From NCBI RefSeq assembly GCF_010015585.1, contig NW_022985074.1, positions 682,026-746,025 of the forward strand: 64,000 nucleotides of DNA. The letters run 5' to 3'. Below the pieces are notes generated by a model. It saw nothing but the letters and a program-made list of their open reading frames with translations, searched no databases and was not told the origin of the DNA. Every line of letters begins with the position of its first letter. Position 1 is the first letter of the stretch. This document shows positions 20,790 to 31,103 of this stretch, piece after piece. Source of the DNA: Eremomyces bilateralis CBS 781.70. Its lineage: Eukaryota > Ascomycota > Dothideomycetes > Eremomycetales > Eremomycetaceae. The translations under genes and the position numbers were made by a program.

Positions 20790-21797
20790 TCACTGCACTT
20801 GTACGACAACCCGCCCAAGTGGATGCCCGGTCTCGACTTTGTCAAATGCTTTCCCCCATTCCTCCAGCTTCCACACGCTATCCACCACCGGCTTCACTTT
20901 CCCGGCGTCGATCAAATCCGTGATCTTCTCCAACATCACTCCATCTTGGTCCACAATGAACCATTCTCCCTTAACATCCTCTTTAACTCCGTCCGTCGGA
21001 CAATGGTCCTTCGGCGGCTCCGCTATACCAACCACCTTCCCTCCTGATTTCGCAACTGTCCACGCCTCCTTCAATAGCTTCCCACCCGCACAGTCGAACA
21101 CCACCTCCACCCCCACTTTCCCCTCTCCCCACTCCCTTAACCCCCCCTCCTCATACACCACCACTTCATCTGCCCCCAACTCGCTCACCAACCCCTCCTT
21201 CCCCGTCCGCACCACCGCAACGCTCCTTACCCCTGACCATCTCGCCAGCTGCAGCGCCCACAACCCCACCGGCCCACTCGCCCCCGTAATCAGTACGCTT
21301 TTACCCTCATTCTCCCCGCTCCTTTCCTCCGCCGTTAGCCCCCCCTTCGTAAAAAGCCCTTGCCACGCACTCAGTGCGCTCATCGGCACCGCCGCCGCTT
21401 CGTGAAAGTCAAGGGTCGCCGGCATGCGCGCCAGCTCGGTCGTCTCCGCGACGCTGTATGTGCGGGCGTGCCCAGGTCGGTAGAAGGACGTGAGGGCATA
21501 GACGCGATCGCCGGGGCGGAAGGGGCGAGGGGAAGGGGTGGGTGGAGAGCCGACGATGATGCCGGCGAAGTCCCGGCCTGGGATGGGGTGGGGGCACGAG
21601 TTGGGTTCGGGCCAGGTGAGTTCGCCACGGGTGAGGCCGGTGCTGTGGAGTTCGATGAGGTGTTGGGAGGGAGTTGGGGTTGGGGGAGGGTAGGAGGAGA
21701 GGGTGAGAGCCTTGGAGGCTGGGGACCAGAGGAGGGTGGGAATTGTGGTGGGAAGAACGGTGGGGGCACCGTTCTGAGCATCCGTGGTATTTGACAT
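20790..21797 (-). CDS. Zinc-free MDR oxidoreductase (quinone-reductase-like)
   Basis: A single-exon 335-aa member of the medium-chain dehydrogenase/reductase superfamily. The start is MSNTTDAQNGA at 21797; an in-frame ATG at 21851 is a less likely alternative. The GroES-like half has IPGRDFAGIIVG and FRPGDRVYALTSF. The cofactor-binding half has SVLITGASGPVGLWALQLAR and ELGADEVVVY, and the end is HPLGRVVVQVQ. The GHE zinc site of alcohol dehydrogenases is absent, which fits the quinone oxidoreductase / enoyl reductase branch using NADPH. The substrate is unknown. Its 3' end faces the multicopper oxidase gene. Confidence 0.87.
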   Translation of the reverse strand: MSNTTDAQNGAPTVLPTTIPTLLWSPASKALTLSSYPPPTPTPSQHLIELHSTGLTRGELTWPEPNSCPHPIPGRDFAGIIVGSPPTPSPRPFRPGDRVYALTSFYRPGHARTYSVAETTELARMPATLDFHEAAAVPMSALSAWQGLFTKGGLTAEERSGENEGKSVLITGASGPVGLWALQLARWSGVRSVAVVRTGKEGLVSELGADEVVVYEEGGLREWGEGKVGVEVVFDCAGGKLLKEAWTVAKSGGKVVGIAEPPKDHCPTDGVKEDVKGEWFIVDQDGVMLEKITDLIDAGKVKPVVDSVWKLEEWGKAFDKVETGHPLGRVVVQVQ

Positions 21798-22386
21798 GCT
21801 GTGCGATGGAGGATTTAATCTGACTTGAAAGAGGAGATCGGATGGAATCAATAGATAGGTACACCAAGTTCCGCTGCCTAGACAGAGAGAGAGAGAAGGA
21901 GAGAGGCAGGTGTGACAAACTGTAACCAGCGAGGAGCCTATATGTGCGGACTCATCCCCGAATAGGCTTTTGCGGATGATTCTTATTGTGCACTATCGTG
22001 TGCGCTCATCTTTTCATCGGAGTCCTTTCTGAGCTTTATTTTGGATACTGTGATATAAATCACACGGTCATTTATAATCAGTTACTGCTCTGGAAATGCT
22101 TACCTCGAAACCCTGGACTACATATGGCACCCTGAGTTTAATCGTACTACCAGGGGGAACCGACATTTTGACATGTGCCACTGTGTTCGTGAATATAGAA
22201 CGACATCAAGGACAGATTCCGCGTCTCAATATTAATAGTAACCTCTATATTAATAAGGGTATGGTGCTATATATCCTGCAAATGCCTTAGTCTTCCACGC
22301 CTGCAACAATGATGCGATAACTGGTTGGCTTAACCAGCCCTGTTACCTCCAAACGCAAGTGTCTCATGAAAATGGTGGACTCCGAT
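21798..22386. other. Intergenic, no gene seen
   Basis: 589 bp between the MDR gene start and the Fig1-like stop, both on the minus strand. A (GA)n-rich stretch near 21885-21905 lies in the MDR leader. Nothing else was recognised. Confidence 0.5.
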
Positions 22387-23353
22387 TTAATCGCTCGTTA
22401 GTTCGTTTAATATCGCTAATGATACGATTATAACCAAGAGCCCGAGTGTGACCAGGACGAGCAACAAAAGTTGTAACCACACAAACGCTGTCGCCACTGC
22501 CCCAACATGTGCAGTAATCACACCAAGCAGGGAGACCTCGAGGGTAGCAATAGCTGCAGCAGCAGAGACATGTTGCCACATAGCTGAAATAAGGGTGAAA
22601 AATGAAGCGAGGAACGTCGCGGCGAGGGCGCATTGAGATACGGCTCGAGATGGGAACGGTTTCACTTCTGTTACTGACCCCGTCTCCTCATCCGTTTCCT
22701 CATGCCATCCTGGGAACGTCGATAATGCTACAATCACCAAAAGGGATATCCCCATGGCTCCGATTCTACCGTTGTCAGCCATTTCTAATGTCCACTGACT
22801 AGCGGTTATAAGTAGGTAACTTACAGGAGTCCAGGAAAGAGAACTTCATCCTTATATCTTCTTCCCATCTCAACCACCATCAGTGGATCATTGGGTGCTC
22901 CAGTGGTTCCCAGTCCAGGGACGGATCGATGACATCTCCAGCCGCTGCCGTCATTGATGCAGAGACCGAAATATCCAACGCGGACAGTCACGTCCAGACT
23001 CTCCGAAGCAGTTGAGAGAATGTCGGATATATTTCGGAACAGGTCCGTACTTGTAGGAGGGGCCGCGGTGTGCTGGTAAGTCAGGGACAAAACATATACG
23101 CTTCGCCCAAAGCTAGACGAGTTTGTGCAACCTGCGAGGACGAGACTTTGGATTGGGTTAATGTAGTCCGGATGAAACTATGGTGGAACCTCTCGCCAGA
23201 AAGGATGATTCCAATGGTCAACGCAAACATCAGAATGTGATGATACCCGATGAGAGCTGGTTTCCAATCAGTCGATCACGCAAGATTCTCTGCGAGGGGC
23301 GCTGGCGTACGTAAAATATTACTTGCAAATGACGACCATGAAATTCTCGACAT
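22387..23353 (-). CDS. fig1: Fig1-like membrane protein (mating / calcium influx)
   Basis: Four exons (minus): 23353-23323, 23256-23190, 23145-22825 and 22765-22387; introns are 66, 44 and 59 nt. The phases join to 265 aa without a stop. The chain reads GYHHILMFALTIGIIL (TM1), LAGCTNSSSF, VLSLTYQ, then GYFGLC at 90-95 with Trp102 and Cys104, the claudin-like GxFGLC..W.C signature of Fig1. LVIVALSTFPGWHEE, EVKPFPSRAVSQCAL and two further hydrophobic helices follow. Yeast Fig1 works in low-affinity calcium influx and membrane fusion in mating; fungal homologues affect hyphal fusion and fruiting. The first exon (MSRISWSSFA) is the least certain part. No single reading frame shows the whole protein. 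Confidence 0.85.
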
Positions 23354-23960
23354 GGTAAGCAAATCTGGCTCTCGACATATCTCTAGGTTTCTTGCTGGTA
23401 TATGCCTAGAATTGCTGCTGGCGACTGAAATTAGGATGAATGCCGTTTGAACGAAAATTGTTAGCAGCTCGACGTTCCCCTTCACATCAGCGCAAGACTA
23501 CCGTGAGGCTATTGACAAGGCTGGGGAGGGTCGGATCCGACTATCGGATAAGGAGTGATCCCGGTCACTGTAGAGTACAGAATAGGATGCATGATTTGAT
23601 GATCTCTGCCCCCATCGGCTACATGCCAATCACAATGTGACAAGCTGCAGTTGACGATAAACCGAGCGGCTGGTTCAGGCAACAACTTCGGCTGTGGGGG
23701 ATTTTCACTCAAGTAGTGGGAGGGCCGTAGAGACTAGAGAGCCATTACTCATTGCCACTTTGAAATCCAGGACGCAAATGTTTGAGTCTGAAGCAAATGA
23801 GAAATGCGATGGAGTGAAGTTCAATCGCGTCTAATTACCTATAACTATACCTATTACTACATAGTATGTCTGTGAATGGAGTGGAACGGGACGAGCTGCT
23901 GCTAACAGTGGACAGTTTATTACTTCCTGCACACACGGCCCGTAGTGTATTACCCCTGAG
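23354..23960. other. Divergent intergenic region
   Basis: 607 bp between the Fig1-like gene (-) and the proline-rich gene (+). No motif or repeat was recognised. A longer minus-strand frame extends the Fig1 first exon upstream to 23485, so an earlier start cannot be excluded. Confidence 0.45.
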
Positions 23961-25838
23961 ATGCAACAAGATAACGAGGCGATAGAGCAAACTTCGCCCG
24001 AACAACCATCTGAACCTCCAACCACTACTTCTCAGAGCCATGTACCCGAGACGAGGGAGCCAGGATCCTAACCAGGAAAACCAGAGAATCCGGGAAACTC
24101 TGTTAGCAGCATCCACAAATATATATATGTGCTTCGCTATCATCCAAACTGACGAGCGCCGCAGGATCTGCACGATGGGCAAACCAAACATCAGAATCGG
24201 ATATCAGTCGACTCATCGAACAATCCAGTCAAGACGGCTCCGGCTGATATTGACCTGACGGGGCTGATAAACTCCGAGGAAATCGCCGAGGTGCCACCAG
24301 CAGCTGAAAACCCCGTCACGGACGGAGCAGCACCAGACCTTAACAACGCTGGTGATAGAGAGGGCAGTAGAAATGCTACGAAAGGCAAAGAGCCCAGCAA
24401 TGATGTGCGAGTAGATGATAGCCAGGCTGTCGCTAGTGCCTCCGATGATACGGATGGGGAGTTTGCAGACTTACAGCGAGGCTTCAATAGAAGGCGGAGT
24501 CTGATACCCCAGCTGCCACCACTCGCGAGGTATCCCGTATCTCCACATCTTGCACGCTCGTCCACTTTTCCATTGAACCTCACCCAGGATGATGACGACT
24601 CAGAAGAGGAAGCCTTACGAAAAAATAAAAAGAAGAAGAGGAAGAGGCTTGGGCAACAACCTACGGTTCATTTCGACACATCCAGTGCTGACGAATATGG
24701 GAATTCTGAGAGAAGTCCACTTATTCATCATGCAGGTACGCGCGATGGAAAGGAACCCAGTGCTGCAGTACCGCCTTCAGTAGACACAGAAGGTGTGCGA
24801 ACTACTCAACATGTGGGAAACAAACCCGGCCCAATTGTGGTCGTCCCACGTCCGGATGAAGGACGAGTTGCAACTTCGCAATCTACGGTTGCCTCAAGTT
24901 TACATCAACCCACAGATGTCGCTCAAGCAGAAAGGTCTCCCTCACAGACTAATCACCAAGCACCTGGTCCAAGGGATTGGCCAGTCCTTGACCAAGACAG
25001 CGCCCCAAGGCCAAGGCCTTTATCTCGAAGCGCTACATGGTCGTACATGCCTCTAGAACCAGGGCTTGACCCACGTTTGAAGGCAGCCCGAGATACCCAA
25101 CCTTCTTCAAGCCTTCCAAATTTACCTCTTCCTACACCGGGACAGCAACTACCTCTACCTCTACCTCCTCCAATACAAGGGCAGCCACTTCGTCCGTCGC
25201 CATCACCACCACCATTACCTCTAGCGCTCCCAGCACCAGGACCAGCCCCGACTCCTCCAGCGTCAGGAAGGTCTCTCCCCCAGTCACCTTCATCATCACC
25301 ACCACCACCTCCTCCTCCGCTCCAGCCAGCGACCGGGCATGTACCCGGGATTCCACAGCGCCATCCTTCGAAGAGTCAGCCTTTACCAGGGGGGCGTTTG
25401 ATTGCCCCTCGTCCTGATGCTGATTCGACGCTTCCAAGGTCATCTTTGTTCCCCTTCGTCAGGAAAAAGGTATGGGGTCGTCGTCCGTCTTTTCCTATAT
25501 CACTATTGGGACATTCTGTTCCTTACCGAGATTGGGTACGCGATTTATCGGAACACATGCCGCACCTGGAGAATGTCCGTCAACGTCAAGAAAGTGTCCG
25601 AAATATTGGCGACATGATATGCTGCAGCGTCTTCCCCGGACAGTTACGCAGGACCATGTTTAGCCAGTTTTATTTTCATGATGTCCACGAGGGCCTCAAT
25701 TGTGTCCGAGACATCAGTTGCAACCCCGCGAGCATGCATTTGTGGATAGATGTATTGTGTTGTGCATGGATGAGGCTTGGCCTCCTATTTGTCACTGACA
25801 ATGAGTATGGCTGGAAATCAACTGGTATATGGAGTTGA
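23961..25838 (+). CDS. Proline-rich orphan protein, structure tentative
   Basis: Proposed exons are 23961-24041 and 24165-25838, joined in phase 0 (donor CAT|GTACCC, acceptor GCCGCAG|GAT), giving 584 aa. The sequence is disordered and acidic at first, with a basic patch (KNKKKKRKR), then long Pro/Ser runs (PPPPPPP around 25310). The last 120 residues look folded, with a Cys/Trp-rich hydrophobic end (ASMHLWIDVLCCAWMRLG). I recognise no family. A further exon is possible: 25875-25971 reads TAATVYFKLILQSIELTHEL after an acceptor-like CAG. The polyproline part could bind profilin or SH3 domains, but that is only composition. The intron choice and the 3' end are unproved. Confidence 0.4.
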
Positions 25839-26474
25839 GTATTGTTATAGTTGTTCCTGTGCAGGCTGACGGCAGCCACAGTCTATTTCAAGCTGATCTT
25901 ACAGAGTATTGAACTCACCCACGAACTCTTGTTGAAGCGGATGGCACGGAGCGGATAGAGGAGCCGAATTTTGCCGTGAATTGATGGTATTAATACTCGG
26001 ATCTCAATACGGAGACACCGGCTGTCTTGCTATTCTTTAGGCAATTGGGCAGGGCTTTTACACGATACACTTTGGCTACTAGTACTCCACAGGATGGAGA
26101 ACAGTGCTGCTGTACTTTTTATGTTTAGTAATTATGGTAGTACCATGGATACCGACGATCTTGGAGCGCCTGTTTATCGCCTATCGTGATTAAGGAGGGG
26201 TAATGTTGTCCCGACAACGCCCGGAATTCAGATCTATTACCCTAAAACCTCCACTTCAGAGGTATTTGGATTTAAGGTGAAATCCGGGGCATCCATCACG
26301 CCGATAGATCCGCAAAGTAGTTATTAGGATTTGACTGTTCCCTCTGATGATGGTAATTGGTAAGTGAAGCGATTAAGAATAGGCTACATACCCCACTTCA
26401 CTCCGTCCCACACGAGGACTTCATCAACTCAAGCAGTCTCTCTAATAATTTTACGGGTGAATATACAGCCTGCA
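25839..26474. other. Intergenic, possible 3' exon of the upstream gene
   Basis: 636 bp before the MBL-fold gene. The first 140 bp may contain one more exon of the proline-rich gene. The rest is AT-rich with no clear feature. Confidence 0.4.
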
Positions 26475-27681
26475 ATGGATCAAACGAGATGCCTAGTACC
26501 TCCGGTACCGGCACCAAAACTTAATATACCACGCTCTCCATCGACCGTGGAAGTATCTATCATCGATAGGTATGCATTCCTTGCTGAGATTGGATACATC
26601 CGTGTGCTCACCCATCGCTAGCACCACACGGATCTCCATCCCCTTCACGACCCTTATCCGACCTCCTGTCCAAGACCTCCCCGACCTGAAGTGCCCGTCC
26701 TACGTCTTCCTCATCCACCACCGGCCGTCCAACCAGCGACTGGTCTTCGACCTCGGCGTCCGCAAAGATTGGAAGAACTTCGCCCCGGCGCTGGTCCGCC
26801 GAATCACGCAGAACGGGTGGGGAGTCTCGGTCCAGAAGAATATCTCGGAGATCCTCACGGAGAATGGCGTGGATCTGTCCTCAATCAACGCCGTCATCTG
26901 GAGTCACCAGCATTGGGACCACATCGGTGACCCGTCCACGTTCCCGGCGTCGACAGCATTGATCGTCGGCCCCGGATTCAAAGATGCCTTCGCTCCTGGC
27001 TATCCCGCCAACCCGCGGGGAGTGATCCGCGAATCCGACTACGAAGGTCGGGAGTTCCGCGAGGTGTCGTTCCCGTCGGACGACTCCCCGGATCTGCTTC
27101 GCATCGGCCGTTTCAAGGCCATCGACTACTTCCAGGACGGGAGCTTCTACCTTCTGGACGCACCAGGTCATACCATTGGGCACTTATGCGCGCTGGCCCG
27201 CGTCACGGATGGGGACAGGCAAGGATTCGTCCTGATGGGTGCCGACGCGGCGCATCATGCGGGCGAGTTCCGTCCGTCCCCGTACCTTCCGCTGCCGAAG
27301 GACATTTCGCCGAATCCGCTTGAAGGGATCAGCAACTCGAGGTTCGCGACCGGTCATGTGTGTCCTGGGGAGATTTTCCTGCACGGGGACGGCGAGGATG
27401 GGGGGCCGAAGAGGGCGGATCATCGCTTCTTGGCCCCGGCGAAGGGTCTGAGTGTGGATGGGGAGAAGGCTAGTTGGACGATCGAGGGGTTGGAGGAGTT
27501 CGATGCGTCGGACGAGGTGCTCGTGGTGCTGGCGCACGACTCGACCGTTCAGGGGATGCTGAATTTCTTTCCAAAGGGGATCGAGGGGCAGATGCGACAA
27601 GATGTGAAGAATAAGGTCCGATGGAGATGGTTGGCTGACTTTGCTTCGGAGACGGGAGGGACAAAGGGGGAGCGGTTGTGA
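26475..27681 (+). CDS. Metallo-beta-lactamase-fold hydrolase
   Basis: Exons are 26475-26569 and 26622-27681 (52-nt intron), 384 aa. The splice gives VEVSIIDSTTRISIP, a conserved opening strand in fungal MBL proteins, followed by LVFDLGVRKDW. The metal site SHQHWDHIGD is at about 126-135 (HxHxDH), with DAPGHTIGHL and MGADAAHH supplying later ligands, so a binuclear zinc hydrolase is expected. Relatives in fungi include lactonase-like enzymes and thioesterase-like partners of polyketide synthases. No such synthase is present here, so a general lactone or ester hydrolase is the safest reading. There is no signal peptide; probably cytosolic. Confidence 0.88.
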
Positions 27682-30338
27682 ACGCTACGTACTCTTGTCG
27701 AAATACCTATCTTCGTTGTATTATAGGACACAGTCACCTACACGATGTTTAAACGCACCACTACAAGCAGACCACATAATAGGCGAAAGCGAGCTAGAGG
27801 TTAGGTGACATCGTATCAAACCTACCACCGGCCTGATTGCAGACAAGCACTCATATCGGACTTTCCAAACGGGTATCCCCTAACGTCTGTTTAATAGCCA
27901 TCAAATATTAGGGCGGCCATACCTGAGACTGGAGACCACCTAGCAAGATGATTTTGAACTTCGAAATAGTATGGAGCTGCTTGAGGGTTCCAAGCAAAGT
28001 ACAGTGAAGCAAGCGAAGAGAATGATGTGAACATAGCATCCTTTGAGTCGCATATGGGCCGCCCTAGGCTCTACCGTCCCTCACCAAGGCTCTCCCTGGA
28101 CCGTGGCTGGAGGGACTCCGAACGACGAAGGAAACCAACGCAACAGCACTCAGGACTTTGACGGAACGAAAGACGAACATATTAGACGAACGGACCATCG
28201 TGAGTCGCAGGATCGTATACCATGGACCGATGCCAATGACCACGGGAATCCAACCTGTTCACCAACTCATCTGCATACCATCGGAATGCAACCTCCTGAA
28301 ACCGTGAAACAAGCAAAAAATCAGGTACGCATTTGAAAACCCGACCTTTCCAAATGGAAATTAAAGGGCTTGACTCTTATATTCCTGGAAGACCAGTCCG
28401 TTGATCACCGCATTTGTTTCAGGTTCTGAAACAAGTACCTACTTGTCGGCTTGACCATATTCGCATTTTCGGTGACCGTACGAACCAACGTCATGCCTCT
28501 CCGCGTGCTTGTTGAGTGCAGTCGCGGAACGCGTTCCGCATGCATTGCTGACATGTGAGTGATGACTTGTGAGTGGGCAGTCGGTGGTTCCCAAACGCCG
28601 ACAGAGTGATCCAGTGCTTCGGATGATCGACGCCGTTCCTTGCTCCAGGAGGCTGGACGCCAACTTGCACTCCGTTTATCTTTCTAGTTTCTACACCGCG
28701 CGAACGGAATTCAGAGGGTAGACCCGGAATGGAAACTCCTCCTTGCAAGTTGCGACTAACCCGGCTGGCCGCGACCGAAACTCATGGTCGTTCGGCAGGT
28801 GAGGAGTGGAAGTTTCGTTGATTTTGTGCAAGGATAGAAGGGCGTCGGCGTGTCGGAGGCGGGACAAATGTCGGTCGGGTGTCCGGCAGGCCTGAGGTAT
28901 TTGAGCAGAATAAGTAATTACGTGGACTCAAATCACTAGTTAGTTAAGAACTTAAGATACTTCTCAAGGTAGCTGACGCATCGCATCATTTAGAAGAGGA
29001 GGGAAGAATCGGAAAGAAGATTATCGGAGGGACTTGTGCATCCGCGCCAAGTCTGTTCCAAATATTCTGCGACGCGACTCACTTGATGTTTGGAGACGGC
29101 GCTTGGCGGTGGACATAACGTGAAGTTGGAGTCCGGTATGAACCCGATACGCACTATTATTGCTGCGCCTTGAAAGTTAGACAGGGCTCTACAAAGTAAG
29201 ACTATCAAATCACTGTGGACGGAGTTACGGATGTACTGCACTCGGAGTAGAGAAAGAATCCGATCCCCCTTTACACTCTACGATTTCCCTCTGAAGCCCC
29301 TTACCGTAGGTGATTCCATCTCTCATCATCATCATCATCATCATCATCACCATCATCATAATCATGGGGCGAGAGCAAATGATCATATTCAATTATCAAT
29401 ATTGAATGCCGGTCCTATGCTTCGGATTGGTCGGGTTTTAGCCTTACGATATTTCTGTATTTGTGATCAGAGGCCAGACGAGATGGCGCCGAGCACCTCG
29501 CACGGCCGAGGGACCCGGTCGGTGGAATCGGGCCACCGCATCGGACCTCCGGGTTTTTCGTCCGCGAGTGCGCGAGGGTTGTTTGGGTCATGTGTCGTCT
29601 GGATCATTGGCCTGGAGTTGGACGGGTGGAGCTTGGAGGGGATCAGGTCTCGAGTGCGGAAGTGCGGAATTGTGGATGCCTAGCGAATAGTGGTGCCTGA
29701 CCAAGTCCCGCAGCCGATCGTTCCATCATCCTTGTCGCTGCAGGGATGATTGGATGATGGGCCCTGGCACTGGGAAGGCTGACTGAACGGAAGGTGAAGA
29801 TTAGAAGCTGACCGCTGAGGGGCTTGGGTTGTTGGATGGCTATACGGATGCCAGCACATGCTGACGGTCACTATACACAGTAGTATAGTGATCATGAAGC
29901 TGCGTGGTAAGACTGAGACATAATGACTTGTTCATGGTGGGTAAGATACACATCTGATGGTGGCACGAGAGGGTGAGTTTGAAGTTTGAACATCTTATGA
30001 TTGTTAGGTAGCTACGTAGCAGGCGGTCATGAATTCCATGCCGCCGCGAGCATCTGTCTCGACCTCGAGCTTCCAGAACAAGAGGGAGAGCTAGATTTTT
30101 GATATCCCAGATCCTCCACGGGCAGTCTCGTGCCAATATGTCACCCTCCTATCTCCGAAGTGTCCAAATCCCAAATCTTCTCCAATATCCGTTTTGAGTG
30201 TAGACTGTATCCGTGGAAATCCGTCATGAGTGGTAAATGTAGAAAAAACGCCGTTATGTAAATGCACAGGTATCTGTTCGCTGAAAACGCTCGACTCGCT
30301 GGAAACAATTCATTCGATCGTGATCGGGTTGCTGTGAT
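27682..30338. other. Gene-poor intergenic region
   Basis: 2.7 kb with no supported gene. It holds a (CAT)n microsatellite at 29324-29365 and a CACTAGTTAGTTAAG word near 28935 of the kind seen in other spacers. Open frames here start at non-ATG codons or are driven by the microsatellite. Confidence 0.55.
29324..29365. repeat. (CAT)n microsatellite
   Basis: About 14 CAT/CAC/CATAAT units. In one frame this reads as a His run, which is the only reason a longer open frame appears here. Confidence 0.9.
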
Positions 30339-31103
30339 CTAGCAAGCCGCGATGAGCTGATTGGATCGGTCCGGGATAAAGAACCCTTCTTCGACGAAGG
30401 ATTCCTGCTCGGATGGTGATAATGATGATTGTTTTCGATTGAAGAATCCAGTGGTCGCGATGGCCTGTCTCTGCTCCTCCGTGTATTCGAGGCTGAGTTG
30501 CGGGGGCGACGCCGGCGGGGTGTCGTCGTCTGAGTCCGAGTCGAGGATGAGCTCGGGCGGGGAGTTGGAAGCAGTTCGTGTGAGAGCGTGCTCCTCGTCG
30601 TCCTCCTCGTCCTCGAACTCCTCGTCTGAGTCCTCGACTTCGCGGGAGGTGATGCTGATGGCGGATTGGCGGAAGTGGAGGGGTGCGGTCAACTCGAAGT
30701 CGGCCTCATCGAAGTCGTCGTCGGAGTCGCTGTCGGAGGCATCGGAGGCGCTGTCGTCCTCATCCTCCTCCATGATGGCGGAGTCAGCCCATCGCACATG
30801 CATGGGCTCCTCGGCTTTCTGGATGGTCTGGTTGAACCAGGTCTCCTGCTCCCGCTCGGCCTCGTGCAGCTCGACCATGAGGGAATCGAGGAGGTTGGCG
30901 TGGCCGACGAGATGTCGGAGGGAGTGGTCGCTCTTCTGAGCTTCCCGGCCCAGCTTCGAGCGGGCCGAGGCGGCGATGTAGTAGGTCTGCGTGAGACTCA
31001 TCTTCTTCTGCTTCTTGGCTGGCGGTGAGGGGGAGAAGTAGGATCGAGTGGTTTCGGCGGTAAAAGGCTCGAAAGACTGCTGACGACGAAGATGGGAAGG
31101 CAT
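30339..31103 (-). CDS. Acidic conserved fungal protein, possibly Ecm13-like
   Basis: A single-exon 254-aa protein. The conserved part is near the N-terminus: LTQTYYIAASARSKLGREA, then DHSLRHLVGHANLLDSLMVE and EREQETWFNQTI. This pattern (Ala-Arg-x-Lys-Leu..Glu-Ala..Asp-His-x-Leu-Arg..Val-x-His-Ala-Asn-Leu-Leu-Asp) recalls the yeast Ecm13/YJR115W family, which has no settled biochemical role. The rest is strongly acidic with Ser/Asp/Glu runs (about 115-210) and ends EEGFFIPDRSNQLIAAC. It is probably soluble. Met35 is an alternative start directly before the conserved block. Confidence 0.7.
   Translation of the reverse strand: MPSHLRRQQSFEPFTAETTRSYFSPSPPAKKQKKMSLTQTYYIAASARSKLGREAQKSDHSLRHLVGHANLLDSLMVELHEAEREQETWFNQTIQKAEEPMHVRWADSAIMEEDEDDSASDASDSDSDDDFDEADFELTAPLHFRQSAISITSREVEDSDEEFEDEEDDEEHALTRTASNSPPELILDSDSDDDTPPASPPQLSLEYTEEQRQAIATTGFFNRKQSSLSPSEQESFVEEGFFIPDRSNQLIAAC

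Noticed and set aside
18734-27681. Secondary-metabolite gene cluster around the multicopper oxidase, MDR and MBL genes
   Set aside because: Tailoring-type enzymes are present, but no polyketide, peptide or terpene synthase, transporter or pathway regulator lies between them.
28043-28336. 97-codon plus-strand frame
   Set aside because: It begins at TTG, has no ATG near its start and no recognisable feature.
29231-29683. 150-codon frame with a His run
   Set aside because: The His run is the (CAT)n microsatellite and the rest lacks any protein-like pattern.
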